In this document: positions 51,429 to 61,506 of the stretch, one piece after another
Position numbering within the stretch: position 1 is the stretch's first letter
Layout of the letters: each line of letters opens with the position of its first letter
DNA from: Aggregatilineales bacterium
GTDB taxonomy: Bacteria > Chloroflexota > Anaerolineae > Aggregatilineales > Phototrophicaceae
Length of the DNA: 64,000 nucleotides
Reading direction: 5' to 3'
Assembly: GCA_030834905.1 (NCBI GenBank)
Contig: JAUQWZ010000006.1
Location: forward strand, 248,001 to 312,000
Notes under the pieces: generated by a model
Databases searched by the model: none
What the model saw: the letters and a program-made list of their open reading frames with translations, nothing else
What the model was told of the DNA's origin: nothing
Program-made: the position numbers and the translations under genes

Positions 51429-52211
51429 ATGTCTAAGATTATTTCGATACACTCCTTCCGGGGTGGAACGGGCAAATCGAACACCACCGCCAACCTCTCG
51501 GCGCTCCTCGCCGGACAAGGGCTGCGCGTAGGCGTGATCGATACGGACATCCAATCGCCAGGAATCCACGTCCTGTACGGCTTGCATGAAGACGACATCA
51601 AGTATTCGCTCAACGATTACCTGTGGGGCAAATGCGAAATCGAGAAGACCGCCATCGACGTGACCAAGAACCTGAACGCCGACGTGACCGGTCAAGTGTT
51701 CGTCATCCCCAAAGGCGGGCAGATTTACCTGATCCCATCGAGCATCAAGGTGGGCGAAATCGCGCGGGTGCTGCGCGAAGGCTACGACGTGGGGCTGCTG
51801 AACGACGGTTTCCAGAGCCTGGTCAAGGAACTCGAACTCGACGTCCTGTTGATCGACACGCATCCGGGCTTAAACGAAGAAACCCTGCTCTCGATTGCGA
51901 TCTCCGACGCGCTCGCCATCATCATGCGCCCCGATCAGCAGGACTATCAGGGAACCGGCGTCACGGTTGAAGTCGCCCGTAAGCTGGACGTGCCGCGCAT
52001 GATCATGATCGTCAATAAGACGCCGACCACGCTCGATTTTGACGAGGTGAAGTCGCGGGTGCAGCAGACGTATAACTGCGAAGTCGGCGCGGTGCTGCCG
52101 CATTCCGACGAGATGATGACGCTGGCGAGTTCGGGCGTGTTCGTCCTGCGCTACCCCGATCACCCGATCACCCAGAGCCTGAAACGTGTCGCCCAGCGGC
52201 TGATCGAATAA
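51429..52211 (+). CDS. MinD/ParA-type ATPase
   Basis: A 260-residue deviant-Walker ATPase: HSFRGGTGKSNTTANL near residues 7-22 (signature Lys plus P-loop), switch I in VIDTDIQSPGIH, and switch II in LLIDTHPGLNEE. These proteins dimerise on ATP and often bind membrane or DNA to position a cargo. There is no ParB, MinE or flagellar gene nearby, so its partner is unknown; the pAgo gene is 190 bases upstream on the same strand, with a hairpin between. The ribosome site is AGGAG at 51417-51421. Confidence 0.88.
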   Translation: MSKIISIHSFRGGTGKSNTTANLSALLAGQGLRVGVIDTDIQSPGIHVLYGLHEDDIKYSLNDYLWGKCEIEKTAIDVTKNLNADVTGQVFVIPKGGQIYLIPSSIKVGEIARVLREGYDVGLLNDGFQSLVKELELDVLLIDTHPGLNEETLLSIAISDALAIIMRPDQQDYQGTGVTVEVARKLDVPRMIMIVNKTPTTLDFDEVKSRVQQTYNCEVGAVLPHSDEMMTLASSGVFVLRYPDHPITQSLKRVAQRLIE

Positions 52212-52232
52212 CCAGCCTCTTTCAGAACCAGG

Positions 52233-52259
52233 AACCCCGCAGCAAAGGCGGGGTTTTTT
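52233..52259 (+). terminator. Rho-independent terminator of the MinD-like gene
   Basis: AACCCCGC/GCGGGGTT stem with a 7-base loop, ending in a run of six T residues (52254-52259), 22 bases after the stop codon. Confidence 0.88.
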
Positions 52260-52294
52260 GTTGCCTGTTCCGTTTGCATTTCTGGAATCGTGTA

Positions 52295-52317
52295 GGGGCG
52301 ACCCGGCGGGTCGCCCC
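52295..52317. repeat. GGGGCGACCC palindrome, copy 1
   Basis: GGGGCGACCC (52295-52304), GGC, GGGTCGCCCC (52308-52317), preceded by TGTA. It is identical over 23 bases to the copy at 52542. Confidence 0.75.
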
Positions 52318-52541
52318 ATGCGTACCAAGATAAGGCGTTTTTTGCCTGCGAAGGCGATCTGTTTTATCGCCAGAGACTAAAGTCTCCGGCTGCCATAAGG
52401 ACAAGTCCACTGAAGGGACTCGTTTGAATCTCTTTAACAGAATTGGCTCTGGCGCACCGAAGGTTCGCACGGAGCCGGACAATTTATTGTCTGGCGGCGC
52501 GGACGCATTTTGCCTGCCATATCTCTAAACTTGGTGCATAT

Positions 52542-52564
52542 GGGGCGACCCGGCGGGTCGCCCC
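52542..52564. repeat. GGGGCGACCC palindrome, copy 2
   Basis: GGGGCGACCC (52542-52551), GGC, GGGTCGCCCC (52555-52564), followed by TAC. Two identical copies 247 bases apart indicate a dispersed element, not just a terminator. Confidence 0.75.
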
Positions 52565-52622
52565 TACGAAGGCTACTGATATCGTCGGCTGCCCTGCCCT
52601 GTGGCAGAGCAGCCCCGGCACA

Positions 52623-55600
52623 TTAACGGTTGCGCGCCTGTCCCGGAACCTGTCCGGCGCGGCTGGCGCTTTCAAGCGAAGGCGAGTTCTGCGGATACTG
52701 ATCCGTCTCCGGATCGAATGTGAGCTGGCTCGCTTCCGTCTTGACGTTGATCGGCGGCGCGTTAATCGGCAGCGCGTTGACGCTGAAGATGTTGTTATCC
52801 GCGCCCACGTTCTGATCCTCGGTGGCGTTGCTCGTCCAGACGATGGTGGTGCTGGCGCACAGCCACGTCGGCGCAACGTCCACCGTCGTGTTGTCGGTCA
52901 GCAGCCGGGTTACGCCGGTTTCGAACTCGAAGACGTAGATATCCTCGTCACCGTCCAGGTCGCTCTCGTAAGCGATCACCGAGTCGTCGGGCGAGAACGC
53001 ATGGTTCAACGCATCACCCGCCGGGTCGCTGATCTGCTGCACGTTGGCGCCGTCAGCATCCATGACGTAGATCACGCTGTTCGCGCCGTCACGGTAGCTG
53101 CGGAAGGCAACCTGTTCGCCATCCGAACTGTAAGCGGGATCGTGATCGTCGCCTGTGCCGTCGCTCAGCCGTGTTTCGCTGATCGGGCTGGTCGTCAGAT
53201 CCAGCTCATAAATCTGCCAGATACCGTCGCGGTCGCTCTGGTACACCAGCTTCGTGCCATCCGGGTGCCAGAATGGATGGATTTCGTTGCTGGGTGCATC
53301 CGTAAGCTGAGCCACGGCTCCGGTGGTGACATCCACCATGTACAGGTTCCAGTTACCGTCACGGGTCGTCTGGAAAGCGATAAACTGACCGTTGGGCGAC
53401 CATGCGGGCGCAGTGTCGATAGCGACAGTATTAAACGTCACCCGGCGCTGCTCCGTACCGTCGGTACGACCAATGTACAGCTCCCAGTTTCCATCACGGT
53501 TGCTGGCAAAAGCGATCCATTCGGCGTCAGGTGAACGTGACGGCGACGCATCGTAAACGCGCTCGCCAACACCCTGCGACAGATTCGCTTCGGCGTCCGG
53601 GTTGCCGGGCAGTTCGCCCAGGCGGAATACTTCCCAGTCACCCGTCATGTTGGTGTGGTACACCAGCCAGTCGGGGCAAATCGCCGCGCCAACGTCAATT
53701 GGTTCCATCTGACCCAGTTCGGTCGTATCGGCGCACAGTTCCGCGTCCATGTTCAGCGACGGGAATCCGGCTCCGCTTCCGGTGCTCACCTCGGTGACGT
53801 CACCGCAGATGTAGGTCGGTTCCTCGCACTCCACCGCGACCGTGACCGACTGGTCAACCGTGAACAGCGTATACGTGCCGTTCGGCTGGCTGCCCAGGTT
53901 CACGACGTGGCTCGCGCCCGGAGCAAGCGCCGGAATGGTGCCGCCCGGCAGCGCGCCCTGTGGACCGAAGACCGTGTAATCAATCGGCTGCGACGCTGCA
54001 CCACTGTTGTTGGTGATGGTGAAGGTCAGATCGCCGGTTGTCGTGCAGATCCCCGCGCCAGTTAGTGACGGTGAATCGGGCGGCGGAGTTGGTGTGACCA
54101 ACTCAACGCACTCAATCGTGATCGTCACCACCGGTCCGGCGGTGGTCAGCGTGAACGTTCCCGTATCAACACCCTGATAGGTGATCGCGGGAGCGCTTTG
54201 ACCCGGATTAAGCGCCGGGACCGTGCCGCCCTGGAGCAAGCCCTGCGGACCCGCGACGCTGTACGCCATCGGTGAGGATGCCGTCGTACCGGTGTTGGTG
54301 ATGGTGAAGGTCAGGTTGTCGTCCACGCACTGCCCGACACCGGTCATTGCCGGTGGCTCAGGCGTATCGGTGGGCGTTGCCGTTTGGGTCGGCGTTTCCG
54401 TCGGCGTAGCGGTTGGCGCAACGCAGACGACCGTGGTCGTCATCGTCAGCAGCCCGCCCGCGTACTGCGCCGTAAACGTATATGACCCTGGCGGCACAGA
54501 CCCCAGATCGATGATCGTATCGACTCCAGCCGCTACCGGTCCAAAAGTCCCGTTCGCCTGGAAGCTGCTTGGACCCGTCACGGTGTAGGTCACTGTCTCG
54601 TTCAGCGGAGCGGCGCTGCCAAGTACCGTGAAGGTCAGCACCAACTGATCGAGCGTGCAGCTGCCGACCAGCGTCCGCGCTCCCGGCGGGGTCGCCGTCG
54701 GCGTATTGGTCGGCGTCGGCGTAGCCGTTGGCGCAACGCAGACGACCGTGGTCGTCATCGTCAGCAGCCCGCCCGCGTACTGCGCCGTAAACGTATATGA
54801 CCCTGGCGGCATAGACCCGAGAGTGATGACCGTATCGACCCCAATCGCCACCGGTCCAAAAGTGCCATTGACCAGGTAGCCGCCCGGACCCGTCACGGTG
54901 TAATTCACCACCTCGTTCAGCGGAACACTGCTGCCGAGTACGGTGAAGGTCAGCACCAACTGATCGAGCGAGCAGTCACCAACCAGCGTTAGCGGCACAG
55001 GCGGAGTCGGCGTGTTCGTCGGTGTATTGGTTGGCGTATTGGTGGGTGTGTTCGTCGGCGTGTCCGTCGGCGTATTGCTTGGCGTCGGGGTGTTGCTCGG
55101 CGTCAGCGTGTTTGTCGGCGTATCCGTCGGCGTATTGCTCGGCGTCAGCGTGTTCGTCGGCGTATCCGTCGGCGTATTGCTTGGCGTCGGGGTGTTGCTC
55201 GGCGTCAAGGTTTCAGTCGGCGTATTGCTCGGCGTCAGCGTTTCCGTCGGCGTGCTGCTTGGCGTCAGGGTCGCCGTATTCGTTGGCGTATTGGTGGGTG
55301 TGTTCGTCGGCGTATCCGTCGGACGTGGAACACACGAGGCTTGGAAGTCAAAGCGCTGCTGCCGTCCAGTGGGTGACGTGTAGCTGCCGTAGATGCGCGC
55401 GTTTGGCGCAATATTGATCGACAGCGACTCGCCCGCCAGCAGTTGGAAGCTGAATGGACCTTGCAGCGGCTGGTTGACTTCATTGATGTAGTATTCACCC
55501 GGATTCGGCATCGATCCGCCGATATTGGTGAGGGTGAAAGTCGCGTTCGACGCCGGATTGACGACATCGCACGATACCCCGGTCGCGAAGTTTGGCTGGC

Positions 55601-57701
55601 GTTCGGTTGCGGTGAACGTCGGCGTCAGCGATGGGGTATAGCTGGGCGTCAAAGTTGGCGTGCGCGTCGGCGTGCTGCTGGGCGTCCGGGTATTGGTCGG
55701 CGTGCGCGTCGGCGTATCCGTCGGGCGCGTGCATTGGGTAGACGCGCTAATAGGCGGATTTGTCGTGATGGGATTTTGCGATCCCAGCCCGCGCACTTCG
55801 TTAATCGTGAGCGTTACCGTTCCCCAGAACCCGGAATGATAAATGGGTCCGGACGATGCGCCTGCGCCCAACGCGCCGGTCTGACCGTTGCGGAAATTGC
55901 CGGGGTTCTCCGAGCCGGTGATGCGCCAGCGAATGCTGGAACCACTGGGCATCGCGCCGCCGTTATTGGTGATGACGAACGTCGCCTGTCCGTTGGCGTC
56001 GCAGATCGCGCTGACGCTCAGGACAATTGCTGGCGCTGTTGTCGGCGTGCTCGTCGGAGTCCGGGTATTGGTCGGCGTCCGCGTGTTCGAAGGCGTCAGC
56101 GTCGGCGTGTTCGAAGGCGTCTGGGTCGGCGTCGGCGCGCAGTTGCTCACGCTCGCCTGCGGCTGGCTTGAGCCAGGATGTCCCGGGCGCTGATCGGCTT
56201 CCAGGCGCAGGGTGCCGGGCAGGTCGAAGCTCAGCGTCTGGGTTTCACCATGACGCAGCGCATTCGTCGTGCCGGTCTGCACCAGAACGCCATCCTGATA
56301 CAAGCGCCACTGAGTCCCAGCCAGCATATCGCCGTTTGCTTCGTTCGCCGTGTTACGGATGATAAACACCGTAAGGTTGGCTTCGCAGCTTCCCGAGACT
56401 TGCAGGCTGGAGCAGTCAGCACGTCCGCAGCGCTGGAACGTCGGTGTAAAGGTTGGTGTAAACGTCTGGCTTGGCGTTAGTGACGGCGTCTGTGTAAACG
56501 TCGGCGTGCGTGATGGTCGCGGGGTGCGCGTATTCGTCGGCGTCCGCGTGTTCGACGGCGTGAACGTCTGCGATGGCGTCAACGTTTCCGTCGGCGTGAA
56601 CGTCTCCGAAGGCGTATACGTACTGCTTGGCGTCAGCGTTTCCGTCGGCGTGTTGCTCGGCGTGCGCGTATTCGTCGGCGTCCGCGTGTTCGACGGTGTG
56701 AACGTATTGCTCGGCGTGTACGTATGCGTCGATGTGCCGGTTGGCGTCCGCGTGTTGGAAGGCGTCAGCGTCGGCGTATCCGTCGGCGTGCTGGTCGGCA
56801 CAATACATTCTTTCTGCCCGACTGCCTGCGAATCGGTTTGACCTGCTGGCGTATTCGAGAAGCCGCGATAGGTCACCGAAACGCTGGAAACGCCATAGGC
56901 GCTCAGCACGATAGGTCCAAACGACTCGCCAGCCCCAAGCATGATGGACTGTGAGCCGCCTGCGGAAGTCGTCAGCGTGCCCGGCTCGAACATTGCCGCG
57001 CCGTTGTTCCGCACGTAATACGTAACCGAATCGTCGTCAGGCACAAAACAGGTACCGTCAATGCTTAACACCGGTCCCGGATCTCCTAACCCCAAGCCAA
57101 ATGCCAGGCTTACCGGGGTTGAAGTCGGTGTTGCCGTATCCTCTTCTGGCGTCGCTGTGGCGCCAACCGTCGCGGTCGCAACGGCGGTTTCTGTGGCTGT
57201 CGGTGCAACAGTGTCGGTAGGTGGAACTTCTGTATTCGTGGCTGTCGGCGGCTCGCTGGTATTGGTGGGCGGCTCGCTCGTATTCGTCGGTGGTTCGCTC
57301 GTATTGGTGGGCGGCTCCGATGTATTGGTCGGTGGCTCGCTCGTATTGGTGGGCGGTTCCGACGTATTGGTCGGTGGCTCCGGAGTCGGTGGCACCGGCG
57401 TTGGTGGTTCCGGCGTCGGCGGCTCTGGTGTCGGCGGTTCCGGCGTCGGCGGCTCTGGCGTCGGCGGTTCCGACGTCGGCGGCGGGCAGCCATTATCGGT
57501 ACCCGGTTCGTTGGGACAGGCGTCTACATCGTCGGGGAACCCATCGCCATCGGTATCGGGCGCTTGCGCGATCTGATCGCCGCCTGCGGTGCCGAACAGA
57601 TCAACGCCAGTTCCAGATAATATAATTGCCCCGACGACGAGCACGACCAGGGCGACTGCTGCCACAATGACAACCTGCCTGTTGAGTCCTCGTCCTTGCA
57701 T
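52623..57701 (-). CDS. Giant Thr/Pro-repeat surface protein with C-terminal beta-propeller
   Basis: A 1692-residue exported protein anchored by an N-terminal membrane segment (about residues 9-28). Next comes a calcium-type thrombospondin-3-like motif ([15 protein letters not shown] near 48), then a PPTPEP/PPTNTSE repeat block. Several Ig-like modules of ~80 residues are joined by long [11 protein letters not shown] linkers, and a TolB/PD40 propeller occupies about residues 1380-1660 ([30 protein letters not shown]). Two of the modules are near-identical. It is probably a cell-surface adhesin or scaffold. The family is not assignable. Confidence 0.85.
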   Translation of the reverse strand: MQGRGLNRQVVIVAAVALVVLVVGAIILSGTGVDLFGTAGGDQIAQAPDTDGDGFPDDVDACPNEPGTDNGCPPPTSEPPTPEPPTPEPPTPEPPTPEPPTPVPPTPEPPTNTSEPPTNTSEPPTNTSEPPTNTSEPPTNTSEPPTNTSEPPTATNTEVPPTDTVAPTATETAVATATVGATATPEEDTATPTSTPVSLAFGLGLGDPGPVLSIDGTCFVPDDDSVTYYVRNNGAAMFEPGTLTTSAGGSQSIMLGAGESFGPIVLSAYGVSSVSVTYRGFSNTPAGQTDSQAVGQKECIVPTSTPTDTPTLTPSNTRTPTGTSTHTYTPSNTFTPSNTRTPTNTRTPSNTPTETLTPSSTYTPSETFTPTETLTPSQTFTPSNTRTPTNTRTPRPSRTPTFTQTPSLTPSQTFTPTFTPTFQRCGRADCSSLQVSGSCEANLTVFIIRNTANEANGDMLAGTQWRLYQDGVLVQTGTTNALRHGETQTLSFDLPGTLRLEADQRPGHPGSSQPQASVSNCAPTPTQTPSNTPTLTPSNTRTPTNTRTPTSTPTTAPAIVLSVSAICDANGQATFVITNNGGAMPSGSSIRWRITGSENPGNFRNGQTGALGAGASSGPIYHSGFWGTVTLTINEVRGLGSQNPITTNPPISASTQCTRPTDTPTRTPTNTRTPSSTPTRTPTLTPSYTPSLTPTFTATERQPNFATGVSCDVVNPASNATFTLTNIGGSMPNPGEYYINEVNQPLQGPFSFQLLAGESLSINIAPNARIYGSYTSPTGRQQRFDFQASCVPRPTDTPTNTPTNTPTNTATLTPSSTPTETLTPSNTPTETLTPSNTPTPSNTPTDTPTNTLTPSNTPTDTPTNTLTPSNTPTPSNTPTDTPTNTPTNTPTNTPTNTPTPPVPLTLVGDCSLDQLVLTFTVLGSSVPLNEVVNYTVTGPGGYLVNGTFGPVAIGVDTVITLGSMPPGSYTFTAQYAGGLLTMTTTVVCVAPTATPTPTNTPTATPPGARTLVGSCTLDQLVLTFTVLGSAAPLNETVTYTVTGPSSFQANGTFGPVAAGVDTIIDLGSVPPGSYTFTAQYAGGLLTMTTTVVCVAPTATPTETPTQTATPTDTPEPPAMTGVGQCVDDNLTFTITNTGTTASSPMAYSVAGPQGLLQGGTVPALNPGQSAPAITYQGVDTGTFTLTTAGPVVTITIECVELVTPTPPPDSPSLTGAGICTTTGDLTFTITNNSGAASQPIDYTVFGPQGALPGGTIPALAPGASHVVNLGSQPNGTYTLFTVDQSVTVAVECEEPTYICGDVTEVSTGSGAGFPSLNMDAELCADTTELGQMEPIDVGAAICPDWLVYHTNMTGDWEVFRLGELPGNPDAEANLSQGVGERVYDASPSRSPDAEWIAFASNRDGNWELYIGRTDGTEQRRVTFNTVAIDTAPAWSPNGQFIAFQTTRDGNWNLYMVDVTTGAVAQLTDAPSNEIHPFWHPDGTKLVYQSDRDGIWQIYELDLTTSPISETRLSDGTGDDHDPAYSSDGEQVAFRSYRDGANSVIYVMDADGANVQQISDPAGDALNHAFSPDDSVIAYESDLDGDEDIYVFEFETGVTRLLTDNTTVDVAPTWLCASTTIVWTSNATEDQNVGADNNIFSVNALPINAPPINVKTEASQLTFDPETDQYPQNSPSLESASRAGQVPGQARNR
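54412..54811. repeat. Tandem module duplication inside the surface-protein gene
   Basis: An exact 85-base repeat occurs at 54412-54496 and 54727-54811, 315 bases apart. It marks two adjacent ~105-codon modules whose protein sequences match closely (both contain [12 protein letters not shown] and [16 protein letters not shown]). Confidence 0.85.
55000..55330. repeat. Low-complexity TPTNTP/SNTPT coding repeat
   Basis: About 330 bases of near-continuous short repeats (minus-strand codons for Thr-Pro-Ser/Thr-Asn-Thr) encode one of the flexible linkers of the surface protein. Similar shorter tracts lie near 56460-56800 and 57230-57480. Confidence 0.8.
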
Positions 57702-57775
57702 AAGATGCTCCTAAGTATTCCAGTGGTCTATAGGTCTCAACGGATGTTCGCGAAATCCGGCGGTTCAGGTCATCG

Positions 57776-58387
57776 TCACCTCCTTTGTGAGCGCTGTGCC
57801 TGTCCAAACGATTGGCACGCCAACCGCTGCCAGAACAGGTCATCGTCTTTGGGTTCACTCAGATGCTGCCAGCTTTCCGGCACATATTCGATCTGAGTCG
57901 AGGGGATTTCGAGATACAGATACAGCGCGTAACCCTCGATGTTGTAAGGGTTTTCGTCCAGCCCCAAACAGGCAGAGACAGCGCCGTCGGCTAGGGAATT
58001 GAGCAGTGGATCGGGAAGGGTTTCCGGCGTTGGTGCCAGGGTGCTGGCAGGCGTCAATCCGGTCAGCGCAGTGTAGAAACGGTCAACAATCAGGTTGATA
58101 TCCGGCTGTGCCGCGCGGAACGTCTCGGCAAAATTGGCGGTGGTCAGCAGCGGCTCGACGCTGTCAAACGCAGTCGCCAATGGCGCGGACTGGTCAGGAT
58201 AGGCGGCGATCAACCATTCCCGCGAGTCATCCATGTCCACCAGATAGTACGCCGGTTGGGCAGCGACGTTCAAGCCCGCTGTGCCGAACAGTCCATCGCG
58301 CAGTCCCTCACTGCTGAGCGCGAGTATACCCACTAATAAGCCAATCATCAGCCCGAGGGCAAGAAATCCAGAATCGCGCCGTTTCAT
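57776..58387 (-). CDS. Membrane-anchored protein of unknown function
   Basis: A 203-residue protein with an N-terminal signal anchor (MKRRDSGFLALGLMIG) and an extracytoplasmic domain with a short Thr/Pro stretch near residue 120. No family is recognised. The motif VDLFGTAG of the downstream giant surface protein is echoed here as DGLFGTAG just after the anchor, so the two proteins may share a targeting or processing signal. The start at 58387 is chosen for the MKRR charge pattern; an ATG 18 bases upstream is possible. Confidence 0.65.
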   Translation of the reverse strand: MKRRDSGFLALGLMIGLLVGILALSSEGLRDGLFGTAGLNVAAQPAYYLVDMDDSREWLIAAYPDQSAPLATAFDSVEPLLTTANFAETFRAAQPDINLIVDRFYTALTGLTPASTLAPTPETLPDPLLNSLADGAVSACLGLDENPYNIEGYALYLYLEIPSTQIEYVPESWQHLSEPKDDDLFWQRLACQSFGQAQRSQRR

Positions 58388-58487
58388 AGCTGCCGGAACC
58401 CCCATAAAGGTTTACTTATCACATCCGCGGTACTCAATACTGTCTTTATTAGTCGTCACGTTTTGCCAAAAAGGGTCGCGCAGCTTT

Positions 58488-59069
58488 TCACCTGGCACCG
58501 TTCTCGCGTTCCCGCAGGCTGTTGACCATTTGTACAAACACGCCGATCAGGTGTTGGATTTCATCTTCGTCGCTTGAAATGGACATTTCCTGAATCGCCT
58601 GCTCGTATTCGTTGTTCGCCAGCAGGGTGATGCCGGAAAACAGGCGCTCCAGATAGCTGGTGGTATAGCGCACGCGCTCGGCAAGGCTGCGCATCATCTC
58701 AACGCCCAGCCGCGGACGCTCTTTGAGCAGGGCGAGAAAATTCTCGCGGCTGAGAATCATCATCTCGGCGGTTTCGACCACGTCGGCGGACGCCGAGCGC
58801 GGCTTGTCGTCGATCAGCGCGAACTCGCCGACGATGTCGCCAGCCCCATAGTGACGGAAGGTGATGACATTCCCCTGAGCGTCGCGCAGGAAAATACGGA
58901 CGCGCCCGCTGCGAATGAGATACATCGAGTCGCCCGGCTGGTCTTTCTCGAACAACACCGTCCCAACCGGGATCGTCTGCTGCTCCATCAGGCGAACCAG
59001 CGCTTCCAGTTCAACACCTTCGACACTCTTGAACAGAGAGAATTTACGTAGTTCTTCGGCAGTTGTCAT
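58488..59069 (-). CDS. Cyclic-nucleotide-binding domain protein
   Basis: A 193-residue protein with a CRP-type cyclic-nucleotide-binding domain (about 10-130). The phosphate-binding cassette GEFALIDDKPRSASA has the Glu and Arg needed for cAMP or cGMP. There is no DNA-binding helix-turn-helix; the C-terminal ~60 residues are helical. It lies 42 bases downstream of a PrsW fusion gene with a similar domain, so the two probably act together. Confidence 0.9.
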   Translation of the reverse strand: MTTAEELRKFSLFKSVEGVELEALVRLMEQQTIPVGTVLFEKDQPGDSMYLIRSGRVRIFLRDAQGNVITFRHYGAGDIVGEFALIDDKPRSASADVVETAEMMILSRENFLALLKERPRLGVEMMRSLAERVRYTTSYLERLFSGITLLANNEYEQAIQEMSISSDEDEIQHLIGVFVQMVNSLRERENGAR

Positions 59070-59111
59070 GACTGTATCTGTTTCGCTCTCGATTTAGCCC
59101 AACACCAGCCG

Positions 59112-60914
59112 CTAATGCGACGCCAGCCGGTCGCGCGATCTCAAGCCGGCATCCCGCCCCTGAAGCTTGCGGGCAAACCGCGCGAACGCCTGGTTCAGAG
59201 ATGAATGGACGGTATCGGACACGTCGGTGGCGGCAACTTCAGGCTTTGCAGCATCGGGTTGAGCGCTGATGGCGGGCTGTGCCGCCGCGTCAATCTGCGC
59301 CACCGCTGCATAATCGCCCTGGGCAATGCTGCTGAGATGGTGGATGCTGTCTTCAACCGAACGGGTGGTGAAACGCGCCTTTTCCGCCAGCACTTTCATA
59401 ACCGCCAGAATGACCTGCGGGCGGCTCTGAATGAAGGTCTTGAACAACTGCCGCTGGAGCACCAGCGCCTTCAGCGATCCCGACGCCCGCGCCCGCGCCG
59501 AACGCGGCTGCCCGTCAAGCACCGCAAAGTCACCGACCACGCTGCCCGGTCCAAAGCTGCGGATGAACTGCTCGCGTCCCTGGCTGTCCACACTGTAAAT
59601 GGCAATAGCGCCCGCCTCGACCATGTACATAGCGTCGCCTTCGTCGCCCTGGTCAAACAGCATATCGCCGTCGTTGAACGGCGTTACCTTGATGGCGCGC
59701 CCCAGATTTTCGAGATCCGCCAGTGAGACATTTCGGAAGATCTCGATCTTATTGAGGCTGTCCGCCATCGCTTCTAGCTGCTGCGGCGTAAACGACTGCG
59801 CCAAGCCCGATGTCTTCATGAACATGTCGAAGGTGTGTACCATCGTCGGGTCATACAGCGCCATTTCTTCCGAAAGCCAGTCCTGCATCGTCGTGTCTTC
59901 GCTGGGAAACAACGCCTGCATGTAGCCCATCACCGACCGACCCAGCGCCTTGCGGTGCTGCTGGAATTCCTCGCGCTTCTGGGCGATCTCATCTTCCCAC
60001 GCCCGGCGCAGTCGTTCGCTGACGTTGCCGCTGTTCAAGTTGTTCTGCAAAATGCCGATGTTCGCCTGCGTCACCAGCAGGCGGCGGATCAAAGTAATCT
60101 GTTCCTCGCCAAACGTCTCCTGAAGCTGCGCGAACATTTCTTCGGCGGCGCTGCCGCCCAATCGTTGAATAGCGCCAACTTCGCCTTCAGACACGTTCTG
60201 TTTCTTGACGTCCAGCGTTTTGGAGAAGCGCTTCTTCTCTTCGTTCACGCCTCGGTTGATTTGCAGCCCGATGAACGCCGCGCCGCCAACGCCGATAGTG
60301 ATGGCGACCAGCAGCAGCGCGGTACCCGTCAGCGCGTTGACGACGTTGTTGTAGATGATATGAACGCCAATTGCCAGCAGAATTCCCAACACCGGCAGCA
60401 GCCGCGCCTTGCTGCGCCGAAGCTGTCCCAGCGAGATGCCGACCAGGGCGCTTGCCATCGCGTGCATCAGCGTCGTCGAAAGCACGCGGCTGATCGCCAG
60501 CGCCAGCGCCGCGTTGCCGCTGGAAGCAATGTAGGTCACGTTTTCGAGCAGCGCGAAGCCAATACCTACTCCAAAGCCGTAGATCGCGCCATCGACAAAG
60601 TAGCGAAAGCTCGGCTTGCGGATGAAGTAGATCAGGATCGCCGCTTTGAGGATTTCCTCAAGGATGGGCGCGGTCACCCGGGCGACCACCTGCAGGCTCT
60701 GCGCCTGGCTGGCGCCGGTCAGCATGAGCTGCTCGATGACCCCTTTGTTGACGACGTAAGCGATTCCAAAGGCGAAGGTCGCGCCCCATAAGATGCAGAT
60801 CCGCAGCGTCCGGGTATTCGAGGTCTGAAACAGATCCAGCGCGTGGATGAGGTAGATAGCAAATAGCGGGACTGCCAGCGCGATCACGTAGGCAATCAAC
60901 GTTTCGATACTCAT
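59112..60914 (-). CDS. PrsW-family membrane protease fused to a cyclic-nucleotide-binding domain
   Basis: A 600-residue protein. Residues 1-215 form a multi-helix PrsW (CAAX-like) domain with PILEEILKA (Glu-Glu pair), GFALLENVTY, and His-bearing TTLMHAMAS and GVHIIYNN, the residues used for metal-dependent intramembrane proteolysis. A helical region (230-390) leads to a cNMP-binding domain at about 395-520, where the cassette reads VGDFAVLDGQPRSA, with Asp replacing the usual Glu. Ligand control of proteolysis is the obvious inference. The ATG at 60914 follows a possible TTG start. Confidence 0.85.
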   Translation of the reverse strand: MSIETLIAYVIALAVPLFAIYLIHALDLFQTSNTRTLRICILWGATFAFGIAYVVNKGVIEQLMLTGASQAQSLQVVARVTAPILEEILKAAILIYFIRKPSFRYFVDGAIYGFGVGIGFALLENVTYIASSGNAALALAISRVLSTTLMHAMASALVGISLGQLRRSKARLLPVLGILLAIGVHIIYNNVVNALTGTALLLVAITIGVGGAAFIGLQINRGVNEEKKRFSKTLDVKKQNVSEGEVGAIQRLGGSAAEEMFAQLQETFGEEQITLIRRLLVTQANIGILQNNLNSGNVSERLRRAWEDEIAQKREEFQQHRKALGRSVMGYMQALFPSEDTTMQDWLSEEMALYDPTMVHTFDMFMKTSGLAQSFTPQQLEAMADSLNKIEIFRNVSLADLENLGRAIKVTPFNDGDMLFDQGDEGDAMYMVEAGAIAIYSVDSQGREQFIRSFGPGSVVGDFAVLDGQPRSARARASGSLKALVLQRQLFKTFIQSRPQVILAVMKVLAEKARFTTRSVEDSIHHLSSIAQGDYAAVAQIDAAAQPAISAQPDAAKPEVAATDVSDTVHSSLNQAFARFARKLQGRDAGLRSRDRLASH

Positions 60915-61074
60915 CAAGACAGGTCCAATCCCGACTCTGAGAACAATGGTGAATGATTAAGGAACGTCGAAATGGAGTGACTACGTTAATTACACAACAT
61001 ATAGGGGATTGTTGCAACCAGTCATGTCTTAATGAAACGGACGGTCTTTGTCCATGTTGTGGTGGATGCGCAGC

Positions 61075-61503
61075 CTAGCGGCGGCTGCGCCAGACCAGCA
61101 CCAGCGCGCCGACAACGGCGGCAATCGCCACGAACCCGATGATGGCTTCGGTCGAACCCAGCGCCGTACCCTGCATTCCGCCGTTCGCAGGCGGTCCCGT
61201 CAGGGCGATCATCACCACCAGCACCACCACCAGCGCGGCGGCAAGTGTCGCCACCCGCGCCGCCGGACTCACCCGAACTTGCGTCAACCGTCGCTGTCGC
61301 TGATCCCATTCCATATCCAGCCGCTGGCGCATCCGCGCCTCAAAGTCAGCCGGCGGTGGGTCACCCGGCTCGATCAGATCGCGCAGTCCATATACGACTT
61401 CCGGCAGATCAGCCATATCATCACTCGTCTTTATCTCACGATTCTCGATCACCGCGTCCGTCAAATCCGCCAGTTCGTCATCCAGCCGCCGGTTCTCATC
61501 CAT
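61075..61503 (-). CDS. Putative anti-sigma factor
   Basis: A 142-residue protein: an acidic cytoplasmic N-terminus (1-80) with DFEARMRQRLDMEW, one membrane segment near residue 90, a short Gly-rich outer loop and a second membrane segment near residue 120. It follows the ECF sigma gene with no gap, the usual place for its anti-sigma factor. No zinc-binding HxxxCxxC motif is seen. The function is inferred from context. Confidence 0.65.
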   Translation of the reverse strand: MDENRRLDDELADLTDAVIENREIKTSDDMADLPEVVYGLRDLIEPGDPPPADFEARMRQRLDMEWDQRQRRLTQVRVSPAARVATLAAALVVVLVVMIALTGPPANGGMQGTALGSTEAIIGFVAIAAVVGALVLVWRSRR

Positions 61504-61506
61504 CAC

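Larger units (their letters stand above)
52212..52622. other. 411-base gap with terminator and palindromic repeats
   Basis: No gene is visible. From left to right it holds a strong terminator, a GGGGCGACCC palindrome, a GAGACT/AGTCTC and AGTCC/GGACT hairpin pair (about 52370-52425), and a second copy of the GGGGCGACCC palindrome. It separates the convergent MinD-like and PT-rich surface-protein genes. Confidence 0.7.

Noticed and set aside
55000..57500. CRISPR-like regularly spaced repeats
   Set aside because: The repeats are short, in frame with the surface-protein gene and encode Thr-Pro linkers; there are no unique spacers of constant length and no cas genes.
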